From contig CAJMQU010000014.1 in NCBI GenBank assembly GCA_905215555.1, positions 27,891 to 91,890 on the forward strand: 64,000 bases of DNA, written 5' to 3'. The stretch comes from an uncultured bacterium. GTDB taxonomy: Bacteria; Bacteroidota; Bacteroidia; Bacteroidales; Bacteroidaceae. The notes beneath the pieces were generated by a model, which did no database searches, was not told the DNA's origin, and saw only the letters and a list, made by a program, of their open reading frames with translations. Each line of letters opens with the position of its first letter. Position 1 is the stretch's first letter. This document shows, piece after piece, positions 35,521 through 44,873 of the stretch. The translations under genes and the position numbers were made by a program.

Positions 35521-38400
35521 TCAAAGTTCCACCTTCTGCTCCTTCCCGTCATACTTCACCACCGTACCCTTGGCCTTCATATCGAAAGGTTGCGGTTTAT
35601 CCTTACCTACCTTTACGATATTGAACGTACGTTCTTTCAGCATACCGGGGAATTCACCTGTGCGGTCACCGATAGTCACAGTCGCTTCGGCATCGTTGTA
35701 AGTAAATGGAATAGTGGCATATTGTCCCTTCTCATAATTATAATTCACACCTTCATCCTCATACAGCGTGAACGTACCGTCCTTACCTGCATAAACATAC
35801 AGCGTAATTTCCTCCGCCGGTTTCTCATCGCTATACTGCATATCCGGACCATAAGGAACAATCGCTCCCTCACATACATAAAGCGGTATACGCTCATAAG
35901 GAGCATCCACATTCAGCCGCTGTCCTCCAGCCACATACTTTCCCGTATAGAAATCATACCACCCACAACCTGCCGGAAAATACACCTCACGGCTACGAGC
36001 ACCGTATTCATAAACCGGAGCCGCCATCAGTGCCGGACCGAACATGAACTGGTCACTTATATCATGCACTTTCGTATCTTCCGGGAAATTCATCACCAGC
36101 GGACGCATGATTGTATAATCATCAAAATACGTCATACCTGCCAACGAGTAAATATAAGGCATCATCGTATAACGGAGCTTCGTATAATACACGATGGAAT
36201 TATAAGCCGGGTGACCTTCCGGAGCAATATTCCACACCTCGCGAAACGGATACTGTCCATGCGCACGGAACAACGGACAGAATGCACCGAACTGATACCA
36301 ACGCGTATTCAGCTCACGCCATTCCTTATAATCCGCATTCTCTTTTCCGGTTTTATTGAATTCTTTCTGCCCGTCCTCATAACGTTTTTCCACGCAGAAA
36401 CCACCGATGTCCATCGTCCAGTAGGGAATGCCGCTGACGGCAAAGTTCAGTCCGGCAGAAATCTGCGCTTTCATGTCTTCCCAACGTGTAGCAATGTCTC
36501 CACTCCACGTTGCCGTAGAATAACGTTGCAATCCGGCAAATCCCGAACGGGTCAACAGGAATACGCGTTTATCATTATCCACGGCACGCTGTCCGTCATA
36601 GATAGCCTCAGCATTCATCAGCGCATATGCGTTGAAATACTGGTCGGAAGGACCGAGGGCAGTGGGGCCGCACAAGGCTTTCCGATAAGCCAGGTCGGTA
36701 CAGTCACGCACATTCGGCTCACTGGCATCCATCCACCACGCATCAATCCCGAGCGGATAAAGATGGTCTTCCATCTGCTTCCAGAAAAGTTTGCGGGCAC
36801 CTTCAGCGTATGCATCATAGAATGAGCCGACATACCCCGGACCAATCCAGTCGCGGATACTGTCCTTAATTGCCTGTTGATACATCCAGCCTTTCTCGTC
36901 AAACTCTTTATAATGTTCCGTAGTCCGATAGAACTTCGGCCAAACCGAAATCATCATCTTGGCATTCAGCGCATGAATGGAATCGACCATGCCCTTCGGG
37001 TCGGGGAAACGTGCCTTGTCAAACTCGTGGCTGCCCCAGGCATTTTCAGGCCAATAGTTCCAGTCCAGTACGATGTTGTCAATAGGAATCTGACGGCGGC
37101 GGAACTCCTTCAAGGCATCCAATATCTCATCCTGAGTTTTATAGCGTTCGCGGCTCTGCCAGTACCCCATCGCCCACTTCGGCATAATCTGTGATTTTCC
37201 GGTCAGGTCACGGTAACCGCCGATCACTTCATCCATATTATCGCCATAAACGAAGTAATAATCTATCTCATTCTGCATTTCCCCCCACCAGGATTGCTTG
37301 TTCTGTTCTTCGGCAGGCACAGGAGACAATGCACGCAGGCCGCAATATGAAACATATCCGTCGGGAATCCATTCAATCTTCAAAGGAACACGCTTACCGG
37401 ATTCCAGGCGGACAGCAAACTTATAACTGTTCGGATTCCAAGCCGTGCGCCAGCGTTCGGGAACCACCAGTTCATTATCAATATACACTTTCGTATAACC
37501 TGCATAGTAAAGGATGAAACGGAATTCTCCACTTTCCGCCGGTTCTATCTCACCCTCGTAAGTCACCTGCGAACCCATGAAAGGAAATCCTTCGGGCAGG
37601 TTCACCACTTTGGATAAATCCTCGGACTTCAGGTGCTCAAAGTAAATGGAATCTTCCCTGCGCACCAGTGTCTCCACATTTGCTTTTGCAGCGGGCACGT
37701 ACGTTCCTGTCAAAGCTCCCGCCTTGCCTTCTTTATCATAGAGCTTGAACACAGAACTCAATTGCGCATAATCGCGCGGGTCGCCAAAACGACACAACGA
37801 ATAGCTATCCCACAAAACGCCATAGTTCTTATTGGAAACAATGAAAGGCACAGAAACCTTCGTGTTATATTGGAAGAGTTCCTCGTTCTTTCCTTTATAA
37901 TTGAATTCATCAGCCTGATGCTGCCCCAGTCCGTAGAACGCTTCATCATCGGGCGACCGGAATACCTGACGCACCGTATAAGCTTTCGTACCCTGCACCT
38001 CAATGGGTTCAAAAGTCCTTCCGTCCGTATCTTCCGCCAGTATCAGATTTCCCTCAGCATCCGTGAAACGCACTTCCCCCGTAGCCTTGGACACAACCGC
38101 GCACACTTGTGAAGTCTTCACCGAAACGGCCTCTTCACTCTCCTCCACACTAAAATCCGTCTTATTTTTCCGGGGAAGGATAATCAGACTCTCTGTCTTC
38201 GAAAAGTTCTTTTCGGGAGTTGCCGACACGCGAATCAGCTTCTCTCCCATCACTTCGACCCGCACTTTACGCACGTCTGTCGGTTGTTCTTGCCTGACAT
38301 TTACAATAATGCCACTACCCGTCTTTTCATGCCCGCGACCGGAACATGCCATCAGCATCCATCCGGCGAGCAAACAAACTGAAGTGTTTTTCAAATTCAT
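35521..38400 (-). CDS. GH31 alpha-xylosidase with PA14 insert, lipoprotein (PUL 2)
   Basis: The protein is 959 residues with lipobox LMAC. An N-terminal beta-sandwich is interrupted by a PA14-like insert (about 220-375, GEFRFILYYAGYTKVYIDNE). The barrel has WNYWPENAWGSHEFD, the nucleophile in GIDAWWMDASEPNV and the acid/base in TATWSGDIATRWED. Length and PA14 insertion match the alpha-xylosidases of characterised Bacteroides xyloglucan loci, which remove the non-reducing-end xylose from xyloglucan oligosaccharides. It starts the GH31-GH2-GH3 operon. Confidence 0.9.
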   Translation of the reverse strand: MNLKNTSVCLLAGWMLMACSGRGHEKTGSGIIVNVRQEQPTDVRKVRVEVMGEKLIRVSATPEKNFSKTESLIILPRKNKTDFSVEESEEAVSVKTSQVCAVVSKATGEVRFTDAEGNLILAEDTDGRTFEPIEVQGTKAYTVRQVFRSPDDEAFYGLGQHQADEFNYKGKNEELFQYNTKVSVPFIVSNKNYGVLWDSYSLCRFGDPRDYAQLSSVFKLYDKEGKAGALTGTYVPAAKANVETLVRREDSIYFEHLKSEDLSKVVNLPEGFPFMGSQVTYEGEIEPAESGEFRFILYYAGYTKVYIDNELVVPERWRTAWNPNSYKFAVRLESGKRVPLKIEWIPDGYVSYCGLRALSPVPAEEQNKQSWWGEMQNEIDYYFVYGDNMDEVIGGYRDLTGKSQIMPKWAMGYWQSRERYKTQDEILDALKEFRRRQIPIDNIVLDWNYWPENAWGSHEFDKARFPDPKGMVDSIHALNAKMMISVWPKFYRTTEHYKEFDEKGWMYQQAIKDSIRDWIGPGYVGSFYDAYAEGARKLFWKQMEDHLYPLGIDAWWMDASEPNVRDCTDLAYRKALCGPTALGPSDQYFNAYALMNAEAIYDGQRAVDNDKRVFLLTRSGFAGLQRYSTATWSGDIATRWEDMKAQISAGLNFAVSGIPYWTMDIGGFCVEKRYEDGQKEFNKTGKENADYKEWRELNTRWYQFGAFCPLFRAHGQYPFREVWNIAPEGHPAYNSIVYYTKLRYTMMPYIYSLAGMTYFDDYTIMRPLVMNFPEDTKVHDISDQFMFGPALMAAPVYEYGARSREVYFPAGCGWYDFYTGKYVAGGQRLNVDAPYERIPLYVCEGAIVPYGPDMQYSDEKPAEEITLYVYAGKDGTFTLYEDEGVNYNYEKGQYATIPFTYNDAEATVTIGDRTGEFPGMLKERTFNIVKVGKDKPQPFDMKAKGTVVKYDGKEQKVEL

Positions 38401-38455
38401 ATTATTGTTATTAAAGTTATTTTCTCCGGTTGTAAAAGTAGAAAATCAGAGACAA

Positions 38456-38492
38456 AATAAGCCCTTCCGATGTTGAATGAAAAGGGCTTATT
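38456..38492 (-). terminator. Terminator after the HTCS gene
   Basis: Perfect 11-bp stem (38456-38466 with 38482-38492), 15-nt loop, then TTTTGTCT on the minus strand. Confidence 0.7.
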
Positions 38493-38536
38493 TGATTTAT
38501 GGAAATATCAGATGTTTCAGTGATGGGTACTTTTTG

Positions 38537-41500
38537 TTATTTCCCCTCCTTTTCCTGGTATACAGAGGGTAAAACGCCAAATTCGTCCTTGAAATATTTG
38601 CTGAAATACTTGGGATTGTTAAAGCCCACCTGATAGGCAACTTCCGATACATTCTGCTGGCTCTCGCGCAAAAGTTGGGCGGCACGTTTCAAGCGGATGA
38701 TGCGGATAAATTCGATGGGAGTCTTACCGGTGATCTGCAACAGTTTCTTGTACAGATGCACCCGGCTCATTCCCAGTTCATGGCTCAGCTCTTCCACTGA
38801 TAAATCGGAACGGGCGATATTCGCTTCCACATATTTAATCGCGTTCTCAATGAGTTTCTCATCCATCGATGTAATGACGATTTCACTCGGTTCAGGATCT
38901 ATGCGGGTACGGAGTTTGTTCTTGCTGCTCAAATCTATCAGTTTGCGCATCCGCAATATCAGTACTTCCATATTGAAAGGTTTCGTCACATAATCATCCG
39001 CACCGATGGTCAATCCTTCCACCTTATTTTCCACCGACTGCTTGGCCGTGAGCAAAACGAACGGAATATTGCTCGTGCGCTTATCCGCTTTCACCCAGCG
39101 GCACAGTTCATTACCATCCATTTCGGGCATCATCACATCACTGACGATGATATCCGGCATCAGTTCCGGTATGATCAGCCAAGCTTCCTTTCCGTTTGCA
39201 GCCGATTCCACGCGGAAGTACAGGTTTAATGTATAGCGCATAAATGAAACAAAATCCTCATTATCATCTACAATCAGTGCCAATGGTTTCTTTTTCCCGT
39301 CTTCATCCGGAACTGCAATTTCCGGCTTTTCTTCTGATTCCAACGCCAAAGCGACCGCATCTTCTTCCGCCGCTTCTTTGGAGAGCGGAGTAGCCACATT
39401 GACAACGGAATGTTTCACCGGAATATCTACCACAAACACACTGCCCGTACCTACATTATCGAACACACGAACCACACCACCGTGCAGCGTAACGTAATCG
39501 CGCACCAGGCTCAACCCGATGCCGCTGCCCGTAGTAGAATTTCCGTTTCCTTTGCGTTCTGTCTGATAGAAGCGTTCGAATATCCGTTCTTTATCCGCAT
39601 CGCTGATACCTACCCCCGTATCCGATACTTTGATTTCCAATGTTTCAGTAGTCCCTTTCAGCAACTCCAGCGAAACGTCCACACGTCCGCCGTCAGGAGT
39701 GAACTTGAATGCATTAGAGAGAAGGTTCATCACCACCTTGCCTATCTTATCCTCATCAAACGACATATTCAGTGATTCTATCGCCGAGAAGAAAGTGAGA
39801 TGCACATTCTTCTTTTCAGAAAGCATCAGGAACGAATTGCAGATATTATGCACATACGATACTATCTCTCCTTCGGAAAGACTGAGATGCAGACCTGCCA
39901 CTTCGTTCTTGCGGAAGTCCAGCAGCTGATTCACCAGATTCAGCAAGCGTGAGGCATTACGGTGCATCAACTTCAACTGTTCCAGCTTATTGCTATCCTT
40001 AGTCTCTTTTATCATGCTCTCCAGCGGTGAGATGATCAATGTCAACGGAGTACGCAACTCATGGCTCACATTGGTGAAAAAACGGAACTTCATCTGGTTC
40101 ACTTCCTCATTCCTCTCCGCTTCATGCTCCATCTGCTGTATTTTGTATTTATTACGCTCACGGCGCAGTACTGCATTGCGGGCAAGTACCAGCACCCCCA
40201 TCAGCAACAAAGCATAAATGACATAAGCCCACGAAGTCATCCAGAAAGGCGGCCGGATGATAATCTTCAGGCTTGCTTCTTCCGTTCCGGCATATCCATC
40301 ACTATTGACGGCTTTTACTTTCAACATATACGTACCGGGCGCCAGATTCGTGTAAGTGACACGGTGCATATCGGCCGTACCCGACAACCAGTCTTCATTA
40401 AAACCTTCCAGTTTATACAAATACTGAGTCTTATCAGGCAGAATGTAGTTGTCCGATGCAAACAGTACGGTGAAGACATTCTGTTTATAGTCGAGTTCTA
40501 TCTCCCTTACTTTATTCAACGACTCACGCAGCAGGATGCGCCCTCCGTATTCCTTCCCGATTTCAATCTCTTCATTGAACAGTTGGAAACCGGTGAACAT
40601 TACCTTCGGCAGCGTAAGGTTATATTTGATGTCATTGGGGCTGAAAGTGTTGAGTCCGTACATCCCGCCCATCGCAATCTCTCCCGAAGTGAGCCGTTTG
40701 ATGGAACGCTGATTGAACTCCGACCCTTGCAGACCATCCTTATCATCGTATATATAATAATGGAAAGCATAATCTCCGGTTTTCGTATCGATGGAAGGGA
40801 TAATATTCAGTACCCCGTTTGCTGTGGTCATCCACATATTTTTGTTCTCATCCTCCGCAATACCGGCAATGTATTCTTTTGCTTCGTCCTGTCCGGAAGA
40901 GACTATCTGCAAATGGTCGTTCTTCGGATTATAAAGATTCAGCCCATTGCGTGTCCCTATCCATATCAGCCCCCGGCTGTCTTCATAAACCTGGTTTATA
41001 CTTTGATTGGAAAAACGCTGATTTCCCGACAAGTTGCCCACCATATTGGTTATCTTCCGGGTATTCAGATCCATAATGGCAACACCCGTAGAGGAAGTTC
41101 CGATAACAAGCCGGTTATTGCGGGTGATGCAAATAGAAGAAATATGATTGGAGATGAGATCGGAATTAGCCATGGTATAGGTGACAAACTTCCCCGTTTT
41201 CGGATTCAGGCATTGCAGGCCTCCGCCCAACGTACCAATCCATATATTTCCATCCTTATCCTCCGCCAATGCCCAGACATTATTATTAGCCAGTGAATTC
41301 TCATCTCCGGGACGGTTACGGTAATTCACGAAGCGTTTGCCGTCAAAACAGTCCAGACCTTCCCAGAAAGTGCCTATCCATAGTTTGCCGTCAGTGGCTT
41401 GCAGCAAGGTGACAATTACATTGGAGGCTATGGAATTTCCCGACCGTGAGTGGGTATATATTTTCTTTTCGTCCGTCCGTGAGTTCCAGTGCATCAGTCC

Positions 41501-42607
41501 GGCATCATTGCTGCCCAGCCACAGGCAACTATTGCCACACTCTTCCAGACAGTTGATGTCGCCCAGGCGTTTGATGGAAAACTTAAAAATGCTCTCACTA
41601 TAATAGGCAACACCTTTCTTATACGTTCCTATCCACATTATCCCGCTATCATCTTCATAAAACACGTTAATGGTATTGTTGGGCAACCCGCGTTCATCAT
41701 CCACATTATAAGTAAGCGAAACGGTTTCACCTGTCGTCTTATTCCAAATGTCAATGCCATCCTGGTCTTTCCCAAACCAGATACGTCCCTGTCTATCTTG
41801 GGCAACGGCAACCACATGTGCCTGTCCCCTGTCGTTAAAATCCCATTGCGACTGCCATTTCTTTGCAGGCAGATTATATGCCCACACACCGGGAGCGCCG
41901 TATATCCATAAATCTTCATCCTTATCCACATACAAAAAGAAAATATCGGTGCGGTTTCCCATCTCTTTCATGACATCCGTCAATTCCCATTTCACCTTTA
42001 CTTCTTCAGGGTCGATACAGAAAACATGTCCGTTATCATACACCAATACAACACCATCTTTACACTCAATCATGTCCATAACGATACCCTCCGGTATTCC
42101 CTTCTCACCAAAAGGCAAAACGTCCGCTTTCTTCTCTCCGGGACGATAACGATAACACCCCTTCCCGTCCACGGCAAACCACATATTCTTCCGGCTGTCA
42201 ACAAATACATGCCGGGGAGTTCCATCTATTCCGATGTTCCACATCCAGGAACGTACATCACGTACAAAATCTTCCGTATCCCAGTTATAAATGATATATC
42301 CATTCCCACCGGTACGTATCCACAAACGGCCCTCACCGTCTTCCACTATTTTCTCGATATAACTGTCGGGCAAGGATGTCGGATCATTGTCCGAACTATA
42401 AAAAACCTTGAAACGGTATCCGTCATAACGTGCCAGGCCGGAAGCTGTCCCAAACCACATAAAGCCTCTTGAATCCTTACAGATAGCAAGGATCTGGTTA
42501 CTAGGCATTCCATCCCTGACTTCCAGATGTTTAAACATGAAATTGTGTGCAACGGCAGGGAAGCACATCATAACGACCTGTATGATAAGTAAAATAAATC
42601 TTTTCAT
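38537..42607 (-). CDS. Hybrid two-component system regulator (PUL 2)
   Basis: The start at 42607 precedes a good signal/membrane anchor (FILLIIQVVMMCFPAVAHN); the longer frame to 42751 has no signal. The product is 1356 residues. The periplasmic sensor is two seven-bladed Reg_prop propellers (repeats such as DSRGFMWFGTASGL, EDKDGNIWIGTLGGG and EDSRGLIWIGTRNG), then a Y_Y_Y domain and a membrane helix near 770-790. The kinase core has FFTNVSHELRTPLTL (phospho-His) and the ATPase box GSGIGLSLVRDYV. A receiver domain (VSDVMMPEMDG) and an AraC-type helix-turn-helix (VAYQVGFNNPKYFSKYFKDE) end the protein. It senses a breakdown oligosaccharide and activates PUL 2. Confidence 0.95.
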   Translation of the reverse strand: MKRFILLIIQVVMMCFPAVAHNFMFKHLEVRDGMPSNQILAICKDSRGFMWFGTASGLARYDGYRFKVFYSSDNDPTSLPDSYIEKIVEDGEGRLWIRTGGNGYIIYNWDTEDFVRDVRSWMWNIGIDGTPRHVFVDSRKNMWFAVDGKGCYRYRPGEKKADVLPFGEKGIPEGIVMDMIECKDGVVLVYDNGHVFCIDPEEVKVKWELTDVMKEMGNRTDIFFLYVDKDEDLWIYGAPGVWAYNLPAKKWQSQWDFNDRGQAHVVAVAQDRQGRIWFGKDQDGIDIWNKTTGETVSLTYNVDDERGLPNNTINVFYEDDSGIMWIGTYKKGVAYYSESIFKFSIKRLGDINCLEECGNSCLWLGSNDAGLMHWNSRTDEKKIYTHSRSGNSIASNVIVTLLQATDGKLWIGTFWEGLDCFDGKRFVNYRNRPGDENSLANNNVWALAEDKDGNIWIGTLGGGLQCLNPKTGKFVTYTMANSDLISNHISSICITRNNRLVIGTSSTGVAIMDLNTRKITNMVGNLSGNQRFSNQSINQVYEDSRGLIWIGTRNGLNLYNPKNDHLQIVSSGQDEAKEYIAGIAEDENKNMWMTTANGVLNIIPSIDTKTGDYAFHYYIYDDKDGLQGSEFNQRSIKRLTSGEIAMGGMYGLNTFSPNDIKYNLTLPKVMFTGFQLFNEEIEIGKEYGGRILLRESLNKVREIELDYKQNVFTVLFASDNYILPDKTQYLYKLEGFNEDWLSGTADMHRVTYTNLAPGTYMLKVKAVNSDGYAGTEEASLKIIIRPPFWMTSWAYVIYALLLMGVLVLARNAVLRRERNKYKIQQMEHEAERNEEVNQMKFRFFTNVSHELRTPLTLIISPLESMIKETKDSNKLEQLKLMHRNASRLLNLVNQLLDFRKNEVAGLHLSLSEGEIVSYVHNICNSFLMLSEKKNVHLTFFSAIESLNMSFDEDKIGKVVMNLLSNAFKFTPDGGRVDVSLELLKGTTETLEIKVSDTGVGISDADKERIFERFYQTERKGNGNSTTGSGIGLSLVRDYVTLHGGVVRVFDNVGTGSVFVVDIPVKHSVVNVATPLSKEAAEEDAVALALESEEKPEIAVPDEDGKKKPLALIVDDNEDFVSFMRYTLNLYFRVESAANGKEAWLIIPELMPDIIVSDVMMPEMDGNELCRWVKADKRTSNIPFVLLTAKQSVENKVEGLTIGADDYVTKPFNMEVLILRMRKLIDLSSKNKLRTRIDPEPSEIVITSMDEKLIENAIKYVEANIARSDLSVEELSHELGMSRVHLYKKLLQITGKTPIEFIRIIRLKRAAQLLRESQQNVSEVAYQVGFNNPKYFSKYFKDEFGVLPSVYQEKEGK

Positions 42608-42726
42608 GGCATTAGGTATAAGGCAGTAGCTAACACATTGCAAATGAAATAAAAAGTAACTGTATAAGCAAGGTTTTACATCTGTTTTTTTATCATTTGA
42701 TGCCCCATCATTTGTTTCAACAATAG

Positions 42727-42765
42727 AAAAGAGGGAAGCCACTTCACTCACAGAAGCCGCTTCCC
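42727..42765 (-). terminator. Terminator after the GH5 gene
   Basis: Seven-bp stem GGGAAGC/GCTTCCC (42733-42739 with 42759-42765) with an inner GAAGC repeat, followed on the minus strand by TCTTTTCT. Confidence 0.6.
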
Positions 42766-42848
42766 AGAACCAATCAAAAAAAAACCTATATTAAAACCTA
42801 TCTCTTATTTAAGAGAACCTATATTTATGAAAAAACGATCTTTCCCGA

Positions 42849-44648
42849 TTAGTTTGCAGTCCCCTCCATCAAGGCATCCAGTGCCTGCTGGTCATAAACC
42901 TTACAGGTAGTACGGTTAAAGAGAGCCATCGTATTGTCTCCATTATATCCATTGTCCCAGTAGAAAGGAACAAGACCATACTTTCCGGCATTGGAAACCA
43001 CCGTTTTCAGATAGTAAGCGCGCGAAGCCAGATGCTTGGTCAACTCATCTCCGGTTAAGGAAGAACGCCTGTTGGCACCAAACTCACCCAGAATTACCGG
43101 AATGCCCCGGCTTACATATTGTGTCTGCATCTTCTTGAAAAGAGCTTCCATCTCCGCTTCCGCACTTGCATAACTGCTAGGCCGGTAGTTCCTGTCAGAT
43201 CCGTCTACATGATATCCGGTCCCCCAAAAGTAGGCCATCTTTCCCCAGCTCTCATCTGTTGTCATTCCGCAGAAATTCCACGGGGTGTAGTAGTGTATCT
43301 CGACCATCAAGCGATCGGGTACATTGTCCACAGGCAGTTGGCCATAATCCGAAGTATTCGTGATATCCGTATTGGGTCCCTGCACAATCAGGTTGCGGAG
43401 TGCATTGTTTCCACCCGTAGCACGCACGGCATCTATGAAGGTCTGTTCGTATGACTTCAGTACTTCCATTTCAGTGGCATTGGCAGCATTGGGTTCATTA
43501 CATCCGGCAAACAACAGATGCTCATCATAGTCCTTGAATTTTTCGGCAATCTGTGTCCACAAAGCCTTTTGCACAACGTTAACCTTATCTTGTACGGCCG
43601 GCTTACAATTCTTTTCCAGCCAGCCACCGTCATAGTGGATATTCAAGATGACATACATATTCTCGGCATAGCAATAATCCACCACCTCCTGCACGCGGTT
43701 CAGCCAGGAAGCTTTAATTGTATAGTCCGTCTCATTCTCCATATATCCATACCAGGCACAAGGAATGCGCACAGCATTGAAACCGGCAGCTTTTACGGCA
43801 CTGATCATATTCTGTGTCGTTGCAGGATTCCCCCATTTGGTTTCTCCCGGGTCCATGTCGCTCAGTGAGTTCGTACCCCATACAAAACCGTTTGTGTAAG
43901 TCACATTGCATGCTTCCAAAGAATTACCCAGATTCCAGCCGAGTTTTATCTTCGCAGCCAAAGTCATGGCATCACTCTCCATGCCGACATCAGGCAACTT
44001 GCCGGCAAGCTGTTTCACCGTAACGGTTTCCGTAAGATCTTCCAGGGTAAAAGTGATGGTTCCTTCGCGAGCCTCACCATAATGGGCGGCAATGCTAAAG
44101 GTTTTAGTCACCGCAGACATTACACGGGTAGTGGTCTCCTGTATCCAGTTATCATGAATAGTCACCGCGACGTTGCCATTCGCTTTCAGATTCACCGTAA
44201 AGATTCCACCTTCGGCAGCAATCGCCTCAGGAGTAAAGGATTCTACAATCAGTCCGCTGGCAGCCACCTGCACAACATTGAATGTTTCCGTCAAACCACC
44301 GCCATTCACGGTAATAATGGCAGTGCGTTCCACCACATCTGGATTTTCTTCCGCCGTCACCGTATATTTAAAAACTGTGGCCGAAGCGGAAGCAGCGGGA
44401 GTTACTGTACACCAATCCTGATTGCTGGTGACTTCCAGCGACACATTCGACTTGACAGATAGCGTGTTTGTTCCCCCTGTTTTGGAGAAATTCATTCCAT
44501 TCGCCAGAATGTTTTCGGGGATTACTATTTCCGGTGTAACGGCTTCATCATCATCGCTGGAACAAGCCACAACAAAAACAGAAAGAGCAATCGTGAAAAG
44601 AAGTACGAAATAATTTTTAATTTTATTCATGTCCATAATGTTTTTCAT
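42849..44648 (-). CDS. Surface GH5 endo-glucanase/xyloglucanase with BACON domains
   Basis: The protein is 599 residues. It is a lipoprotein (Cys29 in FVVAC, followed by SSDDDE, an acidic stretch that favours surface export). Residues about 45-130 and 133-214 are two BACON-type Ig-like domains (for example NQDWCTVTPAA, and HDNWIQE in the second). The GH5 barrel, most like subfamily 4, spans 225-595 and starts with KLGWNLGNSLEA. The acid/base is Glu385 (CNEP) and the nucleophile Glu522 (VILGEFG). In xyloglucan PULs this enzyme makes the first endo cut at the cell surface. It is transcribed divergently from the GH43 gene. Confidence 0.92.
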   Translation of the reverse strand: MKNIMDMNKIKNYFVLLFTIALSVFVVACSSDDDEAVTPEIVIPENILANGMNFSKTGGTNTLSVKSNVSLEVTSNQDWCTVTPAASASATVFKYTVTAEENPDVVERTAIITVNGGGLTETFNVVQVAASGLIVESFTPEAIAAEGGIFTVNLKANGNVAVTIHDNWIQETTTRVMSAVTKTFSIAAHYGEAREGTITFTLEDLTETVTVKQLAGKLPDVGMESDAMTLAAKIKLGWNLGNSLEACNVTYTNGFVWGTNSLSDMDPGETKWGNPATTQNMISAVKAAGFNAVRIPCAWYGYMENETDYTIKASWLNRVQEVVDYCYAENMYVILNIHYDGGWLEKNCKPAVQDKVNVVQKALWTQIAEKFKDYDEHLLFAGCNEPNAANATEMEVLKSYEQTFIDAVRATGGNNALRNLIVQGPNTDITNTSDYGQLPVDNVPDRLMVEIHYYTPWNFCGMTTDESWGKMAYFWGTGYHVDGSDRNYRPSSYASAEAEMEALFKKMQTQYVSRGIPVILGEFGANRRSSLTGDELTKHLASRAYYLKTVVSNAGKYGLVPFYWDNGYNGDNTMALFNRTTCKVYDQQALDALMEGTAN

Positions 44649-44685
44649 TCTTAAATGTCAGGTTAAGGATAGAAATCCGTGCTGG

Positions 44686-44693
44686 CAAAGATA
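44686..44693 (-). promoter_or_regulatory. -7 element of the GH5 gene
   Basis: Minus-strand TATCTTTG lies 38 bp before the start codon. No TTTG box is present at 19-21 nt, as expected for an activator-dependent (HTCS) promoter. It forms part of a 12-bp inverted repeat with the divergent GH43 promoter. Confidence 0.5.
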
Positions 44694-44798
44694 GGGCAAA
44701 ACGGGCATACAGTCGATTCGGTATGTTATATGGAACGGTATAATTTGTTATCACCCTGGGATAAAAGGTTTCCAATAACCGACATATCATCCGGAGGC

Positions 44799-44829
44799 TT
44801 TGCTGGAACCGTGTAAAGCCCTATCTTTG
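44799..44829 (+). promoter_or_regulatory. Promoter of the GH43 gene
   Basis: TTTG-N19-TATCTTTG is a perfect consensus match. Transcription would start near 44836, about 38 nt before the ATG at 44874. Confidence 0.75.
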
Positions 44830-44873
44830 AGAATAAATGTTACTCATATCTGACTTATAAAAACACTTTTAAC

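Noticed and set aside
35482..36825. 447-codon plus-strand open frame
   Set aside because: It runs antisense to the GH31 gene, which has full catalytic motifs and a signal; the plus-strand translation is rich in Ile, His, Arg and Thr with no domain.
40061..41296. 411-codon plus-strand open frame
   Set aside because: It is antisense to the HTCS gene, whose propeller and kinase motifs are unambiguous.
42608..42751. 48-residue upstream extension of the HTCS
   Set aside because: The extension has no signal character and the internal ATG at 42607 directly starts a signal sequence.
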